Below, piece by piece: positions 52,818 to 61,614 of a stretch of 64,000 bases of DNA. The stretch lies in the NCBI RefSeq assembly GCF_014764305.1, contig NZ_CP061703.1, positions 124,001 to 188,000 on the forward strand. Reading direction: 5' to 3'. Origin of the DNA: Mesoflavibacter profundi (lineage in GTDB: Bacteria > Bacteroidota > Bacteroidia > Flavobacteriales > Flavobacteriaceae). The notes below the pieces were generated by a model, which was not told the origin of the DNA, did not search any database, and saw only the letters and a list, made by a program, of their open reading frames with translations. Positions within the stretch are counted from its first letter, which is position 1. Every line of letters begins with the position of its first letter. A program made the position numbers and the translations under genes.

Positions 52818-54560
52818 ATGAAAGAATTACAACATCTTAACAAGTACTTTTATAAGTATAGAACTCGTATAATTATTGGAGTTATAATTACTGTTGCTTC
52901 AAAAATTTTCTCTGTATTTGTTCCTAAATACATTGGATCTATTATAGATGTGGTTAATAAACAAATTCAAAATCCTAATACCGATTTAGATACTTTTAAA
53001 AGTACCTTATTAACTTATATTTTAATTATTATTGGTGCTGCTGCATTTTCTGGTATTATGACATTTTTAATGCGACAAACGTTAATTAATGTCTCTAGGT
53101 ATATAGAATTTGATCTTAAAAATGAAGTTTACCAACAATACCAAAAGCTTTCTCTTAATTTTTATAAAAAAAATAGAACTGGAGACTTAATGAATCGTAT
53201 TAGCGAAGATGTTGGTAAAGTACGTATGTATGTTGGTCCTGCATTAATGTATAGTATTAATACACTTACCTTATTTGTTGTAGTTATTATATTTATGTAC
53301 AAGCAATCGCCTACACTAACAATGTATACCTTAATACCGTTGCCTGTTCTATCTGTAATTATTTATAAAATAAGTTCAGAAATACATAAAAGAAGTACGA
53401 TTGTACAGCAGTATTTATCTAAACTTTCTACATTTTCTCAAGAAACTTTTAGCGGTATATCTGTAATTAAAGCCTACGGAATAGAGCCACAAACCTATAC
53501 TAACTTTGAAGATCTGTCTGAAACCAGTAAACAAAAGCAACTTAGTTTGGTAAGAATACAAGCATTTTTCTTTCCTATGATGATTTTATTAATTGGACTA
53601 AGTAATGTTGTAGTGATTTATTTTGGTGGTAAACAATATATGGCTGGACAAATAACATTAGGGACAATATCTGAATTTATAATGTACGTAAACATGTTAA
53701 CTTGGCCTGTTGCGACGGTTGGTTGGGTTACTTCTATTGTACAAGAAGCAGAAGCATCGCAAAAAAGAATAAACGAGTTTTTAAAAACCGAGCCAGAAAT
53801 TAAAAATTTAAATCCAAACCCAAGTTATATTTCTGGAGATATCGCTTTTAAAAACGTAAGCTTTACTTACGACGATACAAACATACAAGCGTTAAAAGAC
53901 GTATCCTTTTCAATTAAACAAGGAGAAACACTAGCAATTATTGGTAAAACTGGATCTGGAAAATCGACCATATTAGATTTAGTTGGACGATTATATGATG
54001 TACAAAATGGCACAATAACCATAGATAACACTGCTATACAACAATTAAACTTAGATAGTCTTAGACAAGCTATTGGTTATGTACCACAAGACGCCTTTTT
54101 GTTTAGTGACACTATAAATAACAACATTAAATTTGGTAAAGAAAACGCTACAGACCAAGAAGTTGTAGAAGCTGCCAAACAAGCACAAGTACACAAAAAC
54201 ATACTAAACTTTAATAAAAAATATGATACTGTTTTAGGCGAACGTGGTATTACACTTTCTGGAGGACAAAAACAACGTGTGTCTATTGCTAGAGCATTAA
54301 TAAAACAACCTCAAATCATGTTATTTGACGATTGTTTATCTGCGGTAGATACAGAAACAGAAGAAAAAATACTTAATAACCTTAAAAAAGTAACTACAGG
54401 AAAAACTACAATAATTGTTAGTCATCGTATATCTGCAGCAAAAAATGCACATCAAATCATAGTATTAGACGATGGTAAAATTGCACAACAAGGTACGCAC
54501 GATCAACTAATAAATATGGATGGTTACTATAAAGAACTTTATTTAAAAACGACCAAGTAA
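52818..54560 (+). CDS. ABC transporter, fused permease and ATPase (MdlB/MsbA-like exporter)
   Basis: 580 residues: six-span exporter domain (about 15-310) then ATPase. Walker A GKTGSGKSTILDL, signature LSGGQKQRVSIARAL, Walker B IMLFDDCLSAVD, switch His in IIVSHRISA. The residue after the Walker B Asp is Asp rather than the catalytic Glu, a form seen in heterodimeric MdlA/YheI-type exporters. No partner half-transporter is next to it. Exported substrate unknown. Confidence 0.92.
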   Translation: MKELQHLNKYFYKYRTRIIIGVIITVASKIFSVFVPKYIGSIIDVVNKQIQNPNTDLDTFKSTLLTYILIIIGAAAFSGIMTFLMRQTLINVSRYIEFDLKNEVYQQYQKLSLNFYKKNRTGDLMNRISEDVGKVRMYVGPALMYSINTLTLFVVVIIFMYKQSPTLTMYTLIPLPVLSVIIYKISSEIHKRSTIVQQYLSKLSTFSQETFSGISVIKAYGIEPQTYTNFEDLSETSKQKQLSLVRIQAFFFPMMILLIGLSNVVVIYFGGKQYMAGQITLGTISEFIMYVNMLTWPVATVGWVTSIVQEAEASQKRINEFLKTEPEIKNLNPNPSYISGDIAFKNVSFTYDDTNIQALKDVSFSIKQGETLAIIGKTGSGKSTILDLVGRLYDVQNGTITIDNTAIQQLNLDSLRQAIGYVPQDAFLFSDTINNNIKFGKENATDQEVVEAAKQAQVHKNILNFNKKYDTVLGERGITLSGGQKQRVSIARALIKQPQIMLFDDCLSAVDTETEEKILNNLKKVTTGKTTIIVSHRISAAKNAHQIIVLDDGKIAQQGTHDQLINMDGYYKELYLKTTK

Positions 54561-54643
54561 AAAGAATTAAGCAAATTGTTGTGTCATTCAACTTTTTTTT
54601 TGATTTTTGGTTAAGAATTAATTAACAAACACAACTCATAACT

Positions 54644-55036
54644 ATGAATAACGAGATGATGACGAAAGAGGAAATTTTTTCCAAAGTGCTAAGAGCAGGT
54701 AGACGTACGTATTTTTTTGATGTAAGAGCCACAAAAGCAGATGATTATTATTTAACTATTACAGAAAGTAAAAAATTTACTAACGAAGACGGATCGTTTC
54801 ATTACAAAAAGCATAAAATCTATTTGTACAAAGAAGATTTTAATGACTTTAATGACATCTTAAAAGAAATGACAGATTATATTATTTCTGAAAAAGGAGA
54901 TGAAGTTATTAGCGAGCGTCACCAAAAAGATTTTAAGAAAGACTACATGTCTGACAATGATACAGACGCAACAGAAGCATCAACTTCTGAAAGTGCAGAA
55001 AGTAGATTTACAGATGTAGACTTTGACGATATCTAA
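54644..55036 (+). CDS. DUF3276 / PUR family nucleic-acid-binding protein
   Basis: 130 residues. The PUR-like domain occupies about 8-90: EIFSKVLRAGRRTYFFDVRA, KADDYYLTITESKK and KHKIYLYKEDFNDF. The C-terminal 30 residues are acidic and Ser/Thr-rich (SDNDTDATEASTSESAES). Bacteroidota and spirochaete PUR proteins bind single-stranded DNA or RNA; the exact role here is unknown. Terminated by a bidirectional hairpin. Confidence 0.88.
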   Translation: MNNEMMTKEEIFSKVLRAGRRTYFFDVRATKADDYYLTITESKKFTNEDGSFHYKKHKIYLYKEDFNDFNDILKEMTDYIISEKGDEVISERHQKDFKKDYMSDNDTDATEASTSESAESRFTDVDFDDI

Positions 55037-55065
55037 AATAACTATTACTAAACTAACTTTACTAT

Positions 55066-55100
55066 AAGAGCACATTTATTAATTAAATTGTGCTCTTTTT
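55066..55100. terminator. bidirectional terminator between the PUR gene and the CsaA-like gene
   Basis: AAGAGCACA / TGTGCTCTT stem with AAATT extension in the loop flanks and T5 on the plus strand; the right end touches the stop codon of the convergent gene. Confidence 0.72.
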
Positions 55101-55434
55101 AATTTACAGTACTTCCGTTAGGTACTTTATGTTCTGGATGTAATAAGATTACATCTTTACCAATTACAGCACCAACAACCAAGCATTGGCTCATAAAAGT
55201 TGCAATTTGTTTTTTAGGAAAGTTTACAACAGCAACAATTTGCTTGTTTAATAAATCGGCTTTAGTATATTTTGTAGTAATTTGAGCAGACGATTTTTTA
55301 ATCCCTAAATCACCAAAATCAATTTTTAATTGATACGCAGGATTTCTAGCTTCAGGAAAATCCAATACCTCGATAATTGTTCCTACCCGTAAATCTATCT
55401 TTTGAAAATCTTCAAACTGAATAATTTTATCCAT
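55099..55434 (-). CDS. csaA: tRNA-binding domain protein, CsaA-like
   Basis: 111 residues, a single EMAP/tRNA-binding OB fold: FEDFQKIDLRVGTIIEV, YQLKIDFGDLGIKKSSAQI, VVNFPKKQIATFMSQCLV and VILLHPEHKVPNGS. Length and motifs match CsaA, reported as a secretion-related chaperone with tRNA binding. Single gene, divergent from the next exported protein. Confidence 0.9.
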   Translation of the reverse strand: MDKIIQFEDFQKIDLRVGTIIEVLDFPEARNPAYQLKIDFGDLGIKKSSAQITTKYTKADLLNKQIVAVVNFPKKQIATFMSQCLVVGAVIGKDVILLHPEHKVPNGSTVN

Positions 55435-55484
55435 AAACTAGTTTTGTTAATCCTTATCTTTACAACGCAATTTAAGTTATAATA

Positions 55485-56051
55485 ATGAAACTTACTCTAA
55501 CAATTCTATTTAGTTTAACAGTACTTTCCGTTTCTTTTTCTCAACAAAAATTTGAAAAAGAATCAAGAATTAGCGATAAAAATGTTCCCGAAACTGCTAA
55601 ACAATTAGTAAATCAAATTACACCAAATTGCACTATAAAGTGGTACAAAGAAGAGAACTTAAACTCACAATCTATAGAAGCAAAAACAAAGTATCAAAAT
55701 AAAAAATATAGTATAGAATTTAATTTGGATGGTACCTTACAAGATGTAGAAGTGCAACAAAAAGCAACTCATATTAAAACTTCGGTTTTAAAATCTATAA
55801 CAACTTACCTTAAAACCAACTATTTAAAACACAAACTAAAAAAGATACAAGTACAATACGTTGGTACTTCAAAACAAATAATAAATTACTTTAACAACAA
55901 CCTAAACCACATTACAATTAATTATGAAATTGTTGTAAAAGTAAAAACAGAAAATGGTAAACAACTATTAGAAATTTTGTTTGATAGCGAAGGAAACATG
56001 CTAAAAAGCGATGTGATAGTTTTTAGAAACACAGATAATTTAGAGTTTTAA
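55485..56051 (+). CDS. exported protein, PepSY-like, hypothetical
   Basis: 188 residues with signal peptide MKLTLTILFSLTVLSVSFSQ. The rest has two related alpha-beta halves (KYSIEFNLDGTLQDVEVQQK and KQLLEILFDSEGNMLKSDV) that resemble PepSY-like or BamE-like small folds, each ending in an acidic turn. I do not recognise a firm family. It is one base from the next gene (DUF2490), so the two probably act together at the envelope. Confidence 0.65.
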   Translation: MKLTLTILFSLTVLSVSFSQQKFEKESRISDKNVPETAKQLVNQITPNCTIKWYKEENLNSQSIEAKTKYQNKKYSIEFNLDGTLQDVEVQQKATHIKTSVLKSITTYLKTNYLKHKLKKIQVQYVGTSKQIINYFNNNLNHITINYEIVVKVKTENGKQLLEILFDSEGNMLKSDVIVFRNTDNLEF

Positions 56052-56052
56052 A

Positions 56053-56733
56053 ATGAAAAAACTTTTTATTCTATTATTATTGATTTTAGCAACTACAATT
56101 TGTCATGCACAAAATGCTTATCAAATTGGGACTTTACCAACGGTTAACTTAAGCAAAAAACTAAATAACAATTGGCAATTAAATTTTAAAACAGAATTTA
56201 GACAATTGTTTGCTTCTGGAATCACCAATTCTAACATCAATAATGGTTACGAATATGTCCATACAGATGCTGCATTTATAACCTCTAAAAAAGTAGGTTT
56301 AAACAATAAAATAGCTGGAGGATTTTTACTAAGATTTACTCAAGATGAAGTTGTAAAACGTACCATACAACAATTTACAGTGGTAAATAGCTTAGATCAA
56401 TTTAGATTAGGACATAGATTTTCTAGTGATCAAACTTTTGAAAAACACAACGCTACTAGATGGCGATTTAGATATAGAATAACACTGGATTTACCATTAA
56501 ACGGACAAACAATTGATGTTAAAGAATGGTATCTAAAAATTAGTAACGAGTATTTAAATAATTTTCAATCTAATAATTACGATTTAGAAATTAGAGCAAC
56601 ACCAAACCTTGGTTATGTATTTAAAGACAATAATAAATTAGAATTTGGTATAGAATACAGAATTAATAATTTTATAAATAATACAACACGCAATAGGTAT
56701 TGGCTTACCTTAAATTGGTATTTAGTGCTATAA
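56053..56733 (+). CDS. DUF2490 outer-membrane beta-barrel protein
   Basis: 226 residues with signal peptide MKKLFILLLLILATTICHA. About ten amphipathic strands end in LTLNWYLVL; typical DUF2490 features include LNNNWQLNFKTEFRQLF, FRLGHRFSSDQTF with RFRYRI, and LEFGIEYRINNF. Likely a small outer-membrane barrel of unknown role. Paired with the upstream exported protein. Confidence 0.82.
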   Translation: MKKLFILLLLILATTICHAQNAYQIGTLPTVNLSKKLNNNWQLNFKTEFRQLFASGITNSNINNGYEYVHTDAAFITSKKVGLNNKIAGGFLLRFTQDEVVKRTIQQFTVVNSLDQFRLGHRFSSDQTFEKHNATRWRFRYRITLDLPLNGQTIDVKEWYLKISNEYLNNFQSNNYDLEIRATPNLGYVFKDNNKLEFGIEYRINNFINNTTRNRYWLTLNWYLVL

Positions 56734-56758
56734 AAAAAGCAGCCTAAGGCTGCTTTAA
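56731..56758 (-). terminator. terminator of dps
   Basis: AAAGCAGCC / GGCTGCTTT stem with a 3-base loop, followed by T7 on the minus strand; 30 bases after the dps stop. Confidence 0.78.
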
Positions 56759-56787
56759 AATTGCTATTAATTAATTTCTAAAAACGA

Positions 56788-57267
56788 TTAAATACTTCTG
56801 CCTAACCAAGCATTCATCATCCAAACAGTTTTTTCTTGTTCCGATATAAAATCACTCATCATAGAGTTGGTTCCTTCATCATCTGCTTCGCTAGCTGCGT
56901 TTAATATTTGACGTTCTATTTTTAGTAATTCTGTTAAAGAGTCTACAATTAATTGTACTGCATTTTCATCTTTAGATATATTTTTACCAACAGGTACTTT
57001 GGCTACTTTTACATAATCATCAAAGGTATGTAAAGGTGTTTCGCCTAAGGTTAAAACACGTTCGGCAATTTCATCTACTTTTACATTAGCGTTAGTATAA
57101 AGCTCTTCAAATTTAATATGTAAATCAAAAAAGTTTTTCCCCTTAATATTCCAATGTATACCTCTTAAATTTTGATAATATATCTGAAAATTTGCTAGTA
57201 ATACATTTAATTGACTAGCTAACTCTTTGGTTTTCTGTGGATCTAATCCTAAACTATTTAATTTCAT
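56788..57267 (-). CDS. dps: Dps family ferritin-like DNA-protection protein
   Basis: 159 residues, four-helix bundle that forms a 12-subunit shell storing iron with peroxide. Ferroxidase-site motifs: GIHWNIKGKNFFDLHIKFEELY (His38, His50, Glu54) and VDEIAERVLTLGETP (Asp65, Glu69). The C-terminus lacks a long basic tail, so DNA binding may be weak. Divergent from oxyR with a shared 102-base control region that includes a TAATTTTG -7 box and a palindrome, pointing to peroxide induction. Confidence 0.93.
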   Translation of the reverse strand: MKLNSLGLDPQKTKELASQLNVLLANFQIYYQNLRGIHWNIKGKNFFDLHIKFEELYTNANVKVDEIAERVLTLGETPLHTFDDYVKVAKVPVGKNISKDENAVQLIVDSLTELLKIERQILNAASEADDEGTNSMMSDFISEQEKTVWMMNAWLGRSI

Positions 57268-57289
57268 TGTTGTTGTTTATTTGTCTACA

Positions 57290-57297
57290 CAAAATTA
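57290..57297 (-). promoter_or_regulatory. -7 promoter element of dps
   Basis: TAATTTTG on the minus strand, perfect to TAnnTTTG, 23 bases before the dps start. The -33 position lacks a good TTG, as expected for an activator-dependent promoter. Confidence 0.5.
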
Positions 57298-57318
57298 GCT
57301 TAAAAAAGCTGCTTAAAA

Positions 57319-57337
57319 CTATAAGTTTTATTGATAG
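57319..57337. promoter_or_regulatory. candidate OxyR operator between dps and oxyR
   Basis: CTAT-N11-ATAG palindrome, a LysR-type half-site pair, directly upstream of the dps -33 position. A further ATAG follows at about 57351. OxyR sites are built of ATAG/CTAT half-sites. Confidence 0.42.
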
Positions 57338-57369
57338 ATTTTATATTTTTATAGCCTTAAACTATAATA

Positions 57370-58308
57370 ATGACTATTACACAATTATCATATGTTCTAG
57401 CAGTTGCAGAACACCAAAACTTTACAAAAGCTGCTCAAAAATGTTTTGTAACACAGCCAACATTAAGCATGCAAATTCAAAAATTAGAAGACGAATTAGA
57501 TATTTTAATCTTTGATAGAGGCAAAAAACCTATAGAATTAACCGAAGTTGGAAAAAAAATAGTAACTCAAGCAAAAAATATTGTTAACGAGTCTAACAGA
57601 ATACAAGATATTGTAGACCAACAAAAAGGATTTATTGGTGGCGAATTTAAACTAGGAATTATCCCAACAGTTATGCCTACTTTACTTCCAATGTTTTTAA
57701 ATAATTTTGTAAAAAAATATCCAAAAGTTAAACTTAAAATTGAAGAGTTAACTACCGAAGAAATTATCTCTAGAATAAACGACGGACATTTAGATGCAGC
57801 AATAGCAGCTACACCATTAGAGCAAGAAACTATTAAAGAACGTGTATTATATTTTGAGCCTTTTGTAGCGTATACACCACAAAATCACAGATTATACAAA
57901 CAAAAAACTATTGAAACTACAGATCTTGACGTTAATGATATGCTATTATTAGAAGACGGACATTGTTTTAGAGATGGCGTTATTAATTTATGTAAAGTAT
58001 TTAAGGATCATAACGAAGATAAATTTCAGTTAGAAAGTGGTAGCATCGAAACGTTAATTAAATTATCTAACGAAGGTTTAGGTATGACACTTCTACCCTA
58101 TTTACACACTTTAGATTTACCAGAACGCTCTAAAGCCAATCTTAGATATTTTAAAGAACCAAGTCCTGCAAGAGAAGTTAGCCTTATTTACCATAAAAGC
58201 GAACTTAAAATGCAAATTATTGAAGCTTTACAAGATGTAATCTCTGGTATTGTAAGAGGCGCAATTGCGTTTCAAAACGTACAAATAATTAGTCCTTTAA
58301 GTAAATAA
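57370..58308 (+). CDS. oxyR: hydrogen-peroxide-sensing LysR regulator OxyR
   Basis: 312 residues. N-terminal winged helix-turn-helix (AEHQNFTKAAQKCFVTQPTLSMQIQKLE) and a periplasmic-binding-like sensor domain. The sensor holds GHCFRDGVINLC with Cys199 and Cys208, the same spacing and even the same numbering as the E. coli disulfide switch. This strongly supports a peroxide sensor. Divergent from dps, its usual target in Bacteroides. Ends at a bidirectional terminator. Confidence 0.95.
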   Translation: MTITQLSYVLAVAEHQNFTKAAQKCFVTQPTLSMQIQKLEDELDILIFDRGKKPIELTEVGKKIVTQAKNIVNESNRIQDIVDQQKGFIGGEFKLGIIPTVMPTLLPMFLNNFVKKYPKVKLKIEELTTEEIISRINDGHLDAAIAATPLEQETIKERVLYFEPFVAYTPQNHRLYKQKTIETTDLDVNDMLLLEDGHCFRDGVINLCKVFKDHNEDKFQLESGSIETLIKLSNEGLGMTLLPYLHTLDLPERSKANLRYFKEPSPAREVSLIYHKSELKMQIIEALQDVISGIVRGAIAFQNVQIISPLSK

Positions 58309-58338
58309 AAAAAGCGACCTCTTTAAGGTCGCTTTTCT
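58308..58338. terminator. bidirectional terminator after oxyR and the copper-type operon
   Basis: AAAGCGACCT / AGGTCGCTTT stem, loop CTTTA, T-rich on both strands (T7 on the minus strand). Serves the convergent oxyR and beta-barrel genes. Confidence 0.85.
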
Positions 58339-59325
58339 TTATAAAGCATAATTTAAATATAAAGTAAATCTGTGCTTTGATGTGACATTGCCACCAAATA
58401 ATTCTTGGCTTAAAGGCAAACTAAAATTGGTGCCTAAAATATATTTTTTAAAAGCAATCTCTGTACCTAAACTAGAATTTATCACATAACCATTAGTATT
58501 AGTTATAGCTTCGTTATACTGAATAATATTTTCAAAATGATCTCCTGAAAACCCTAAAAAAGGCATAAAATTAATTTTTGAAGTTTTAAAAACAGTATAA
58601 AGATTTGCAGAGTAGCTTAATTGATTACCAAATTGGTAATCATTTTTGTTTTCGCCTTTAATGTAATAACTTAACAAAGTATTTACTCCTATTTTATTAC
58701 TACCGTAATTATAACCTATTGAAAAAACACCATCCAAACTTCCTGTACCAACTTGAAAACCTGGATTAATATTGTCTGTTAGACGTTGCTCAAATTTACC
58801 AGTAGGTAATTTTGCTCCTAATCCTATTTGTATACTATGACCTGTAGCTTGTTTTTGTGCGTTGTAGTCTATAGCTTGGTTAGTTTCTTTTTTATAAAAT
58901 ACGTGTTTATACCAACCAATTATACTAGCATCTCCAATACCGTTAATACTTTCTTTAACAGAATTAAAATTTCTACTTAATTGTTGATACGGTAAATTAG
59001 CACTTAAATAAAATGACTTATTTATAGGTATTTGAGCCCATAATTGGTATGTATTAAACTGTTCTTTACTTATTGGTGAATTTTGAAAAATTCCATTTTT
59101 GGATTCAAAATTTTGATAAATGTATCTAACACCTATAAAATTAGAGTTGCTTAATGTACCATAACCAAAACTACTACTACTTGTGGTACAACCACATAAA
59201 TCGCACAAGACCTTAAAATAAGTATCGTGGTTACATGGATTTGTATTATTGGCATTACTAATATTTATTTTAAATATCATAAAGCTAATAAATAGTATGT
59301 ATTTAAAATTCTGAAAAATGTTCAT
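58339..59325 (-). CDS. outer-membrane beta-barrel protein with Cys-rich N-terminus, MbnP/MbnH operon
   Basis: 328 residues with a signal-like N-terminus (about 1-25). The mature start has five cysteines in about 16 residues (C-x8/10-C-x2-C-x-C pattern in PCNHDTYFKVLCDLCGC), a possible metal site, then a Ser-rich turn and a barrel of about 12 strands ending in RFTLYLNYAL. It resembles transporter-type barrels (MetA/phenol-degradation style). Its start overlaps the end of the di-haem protein gene by 23 bases, which implies coupled translation and a shared role in copper or metal handling. Confidence 0.75.
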   Translation of the reverse strand: MNIFQNFKYILFISFMIFKINISNANNTNPCNHDTYFKVLCDLCGCTTSSSSFGYGTLSNSNFIGVRYIYQNFESKNGIFQNSPISKEQFNTYQLWAQIPINKSFYLSANLPYQQLSRNFNSVKESINGIGDASIIGWYKHVFYKKETNQAIDYNAQKQATGHSIQIGLGAKLPTGKFEQRLTDNINPGFQVGTGSLDGVFSIGYNYGSNKIGVNTLLSYYIKGENKNDYQFGNQLSYSANLYTVFKTSKINFMPFLGFSGDHFENIIQYNEAITNTNGYVINSSLGTEIAFKKYILGTNFSLPLSQELFGGNVTSKHRFTLYLNYAL

Positions 59326-60349
59326 CTTCTAAAAATTGATTATCTGTTAATGTCTTTAAAAAAGCTATCAAGCTTTCCTTTTCGTAATTATTTAAAGAAA
59401 TACCAAAAGTACCATCTGTTCTAAGTAAACTTTGATCTACATTACCATTGTCTACCATTCCAGAATTATAAAATTCTAAAACCACTTCTAAGGTATTAAA
59501 TCTACCATCATGCATGTAAGGATATGTTACCTCAACATTTCTTAAGCTTGGTACTTTAAACTTATATAAATCGTTAGGATTTTCTAAAACATTAAATCTT
59601 CCTTTATCGTTTAATTGCGGATTTATTGGTAGACCAGTATTTCTAAAACTTTGATCAGAAAATAAATCTGTAGCATGACAGCTTGCACATTTATTTTGAA
59701 ATGTATTTAGACCATCTAACTCTAAATTTGTTAGAGTTACATTGTCTTCGTTTCTAACATATTTGTCATATTTTGAATCGCTAGAAATCATCATAATCAT
59801 AAATTGAGACAATGCTTTAAGCATATTCTCTGTATTTACTTCTCCTCCATTAAATGCAATATCAAATTGCTCTTGGTAATATGGATCTTGTTTTAATTTG
59901 TTTATTACATTACTTAAAGATTCGCCCATTTCTAATTCGCTTGTAATAGGAATTATAGGTTGAAAATCTAAATGCGATGCTGCTCCGTCCCACATAAATG
60001 ATTCTTGAAATGCTAAATTTTGAATGGGTTGTGCATTTCTAAATCCTATGCCACCATTAACACCATGACTTAAGTTATGTCCATGGTGTGTAAATGCAAA
60101 TGCTTGCTCATGACAAAACGCACAAGGAATAGAGTTGTTTGATGATAACCTACCATCGTAAAACAATGCTTTTCCTAATTGAAAACCAGCATCTGTTACA
60201 GGATTATTTTCTAAATCATATTTTAAATCTGGAAAATTTTCTGGTACCTCTACAACTAGAGGTACCGGAATATATTTGTTAACTTCATCAGATTTTGAGC
60301 AGGACAGACATAACAATAATGTAAGTAAACTATATGTTAATAGTTTCAT
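59303..60349 (-). CDS. mbnH: di-haem cytochrome c peroxidase-family protein, MbnH-like
   Basis: 348 residues; lipoprotein signal with lipobox LSCS near residue 17. Two haem c sites: CAFCH at 76-80 and CASCH at 221-225, with distal region HGHNLSHGVNGG. The overall plan (LGKALFYDGRLSSNNSIPC, FMWDGAASHLDFQ, PYMHDGRFNTLEVVLEFYNSG) is the MauG/CcpA superfamily. MbnH proteins use a bis-Fe(IV) state to convert a Trp of MbnP to kynurenine. The MbnP partner lies 21 bases upstream, supporting this reading over a plain peroxidase. Confidence 0.82.
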   Translation of the reverse strand: MKLLTYSLLTLLLCLSCSKSDEVNKYIPVPLVVEVPENFPDLKYDLENNPVTDAGFQLGKALFYDGRLSSNNSIPCAFCHEQAFAFTHHGHNLSHGVNGGIGFRNAQPIQNLAFQESFMWDGAASHLDFQPIIPITSELEMGESLSNVINKLKQDPYYQEQFDIAFNGGEVNTENMLKALSQFMIMMISSDSKYDKYVRNEDNVTLTNLELDGLNTFQNKCASCHATDLFSDQSFRNTGLPINPQLNDKGRFNVLENPNDLYKFKVPSLRNVEVTYPYMHDGRFNTLEVVLEFYNSGMVDNGNVDQSLLRTDGTFGISLNNYEKESLIAFLKTLTDNQFLEDEHFSEF

Positions 60350-60370
60350 TTTACTTAATTGTTTTATTTG

Positions 60371-61165
60371 TTATTCGTTATGTACATGATGTATACTAAA
60401 CATAGACTGAATATTACCTGCAATAACTGGAGTTGTAGTTGCATCTGTATGTACTTGATTATATCCATCTGCAATGTTAATTCCATCAAATATTTTAAGA
60501 ATATCTGCTTTTATATGTATTTGTGGAGTTTTATTTTCTCTAACTAAAATGGTATTTGGTAACGGTAAAGTAACTTCTCTATAATTATCTAAAGAAGTAC
60601 CAACACTACCCATATGTATATTTAAAGCATCGTCTGTAATGGATGTTGTAGAGTATGTACCATCTAATCTAATAAATCTGTAACCAGTTGCCCAACTCCA
60701 CATCATACCTTCATCAGATGCATAATCTAAAAAATCTCCTTGACCATCTGCACCTAATGCAAATCGTTCTTGGTCAATACCAACTCCAAAAGTTACAGAC
60801 ACATAATTAGCTGCATCTATATTATTTAGATTTATAAATATTTCGCCTGCATTATTCCCATTTGCTTCATTTACTATAAATGCATTTTCTTCTGTTGGAT
60901 AAATAAAATCATTACCATCTGCATCTGTTAATTTAACATTACTAATTATATATTTTAGTGTAGATATTTTAAAAGATTCCTGATTAGATTTATTATATGA
61001 TGTCCCGAATATAAAATCCTGATCGCCAACACCATTATCAAACTTTAATATTACATTTCCTGTTTGACCTTCTAAGTTTTCTTGGGTATTACTATCGTCG
61101 TCTGAAGTGCACGATAAAACTATTGCGCATGCAGTTAGCGCAAATAAATATTTTAAAAATTTCAT
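60371..61165 (-). CDS. mbnP: MbnP family copper-binding lipoprotein
   Basis: 264 residues; signal MKFLKYLFALTACAIVLSC with lipobox VLSC, then an acidic linker. Family features: NVILKFDNGVGDQDF, FKISTLKYIISNVKLTD, VSVTFGVGIDQERF, and the motif DEGMMWSWATGYRFIRLDG with Trp156 and Trp158. In characterised MbnP a Trp in this motif becomes kynurenine through MbnH and is needed for copper binding. The C-terminus MFSIHHVHNE is His-rich. Product is a periplasm-facing metalloprotein. Confidence 0.85.
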   Translation of the reverse strand: MKFLKYLFALTACAIVLSCTSDDDSNTQENLEGQTGNVILKFDNGVGDQDFIFGTSYNKSNQESFKISTLKYIISNVKLTDADGNDFIYPTEENAFIVNEANGNNAGEIFINLNNIDAANYVSVTFGVGIDQERFALGADGQGDFLDYASDEGMMWSWATGYRFIRLDGTYSTTSITDDALNIHMGSVGTSLDNYREVTLPLPNTILVRENKTPQIHIKADILKIFDGINIADGYNQVHTDATTTPVIAGNIQSMFSIHHVHNE

Positions 61166-61213
61166 TTGTGTATTTTTTATTAGTTACTAATTGTTTAGTT
61201 GTGTGTTTTGATA

Positions 61214-61226
61214 TGTAACTGTTACA
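61214..61226. promoter_or_regulatory. 13-bp palindrome overlapping the stop codon upstream of mbnP
   Basis: TGTAAC-T-GTTACA, perfect 6-1-6, covering the stop codon of the small Cys protein gene and lying about 50 bases before mbnP. Possible operator or weak leader hairpin. Confidence 0.3.
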
Positions 61227-61593
61227 CAATTGGAGGTTTAAATACATTTGAATTTACATCAAAACGATATAAAGAAATTGGGAAAATATCATTTTGTAAT
61301 TCTAATATTTCTAATATTGGAAAATTAACTAATGCATTATTTTGAAAAAATACAGGTAAAAAGGTTTCAGATAACAGTTTTACATTATTAGTTTGTGTAT
61401 TATCATTAGAGTTTTGTAATTGTTTTGCTAAATGACACTTACCATTACATGCTAATTCAGGTTTATCTGTATTTATACAATACGTTTCTATGATATAATC
61501 TATATTTAGAGCATAATACGCATAATTTGCAACGCTAAATAAAGGTCTAGTTACAAAGGTAAATATGAGAAAGTATGTATAAAAAAGTTTCAA
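61222..61593 (-). CDS. small exported Cys protein with CNGKC motif, first in the MbnP operon
   Basis: 123 residues from a TTG start; no internal Met exists and a -7 promoter box lies 22 bases upstream, so the TTG is favoured. The hydrophobic N-terminus (about 3-25) is signal- or anchor-like. Cys39, Cys49 and Cys53 include CNGKCHLAKQL, a motif I have seen in small proteins near Bacteroidota metal genes. Other parts are low in recognisable motifs. A metal-chaperone role is suggested by the Cys pair and by the MbnP/MbnH genes that follow. Confidence 0.65.
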   Translation of the reverse strand: MKLFYTYFLIFTFVTRPLFSVANYAYYALNIDYIIETYCINTDKPELACNGKCHLAKQLQNSNDNTQTNNVKLLSETFLPVFFQNNALVNFPILEILELQNDIFPISLYRFDVNSNVFKPPIV

Positions 61594-61614
61594 CCTATAG
61601 TTATAAATAGACTA

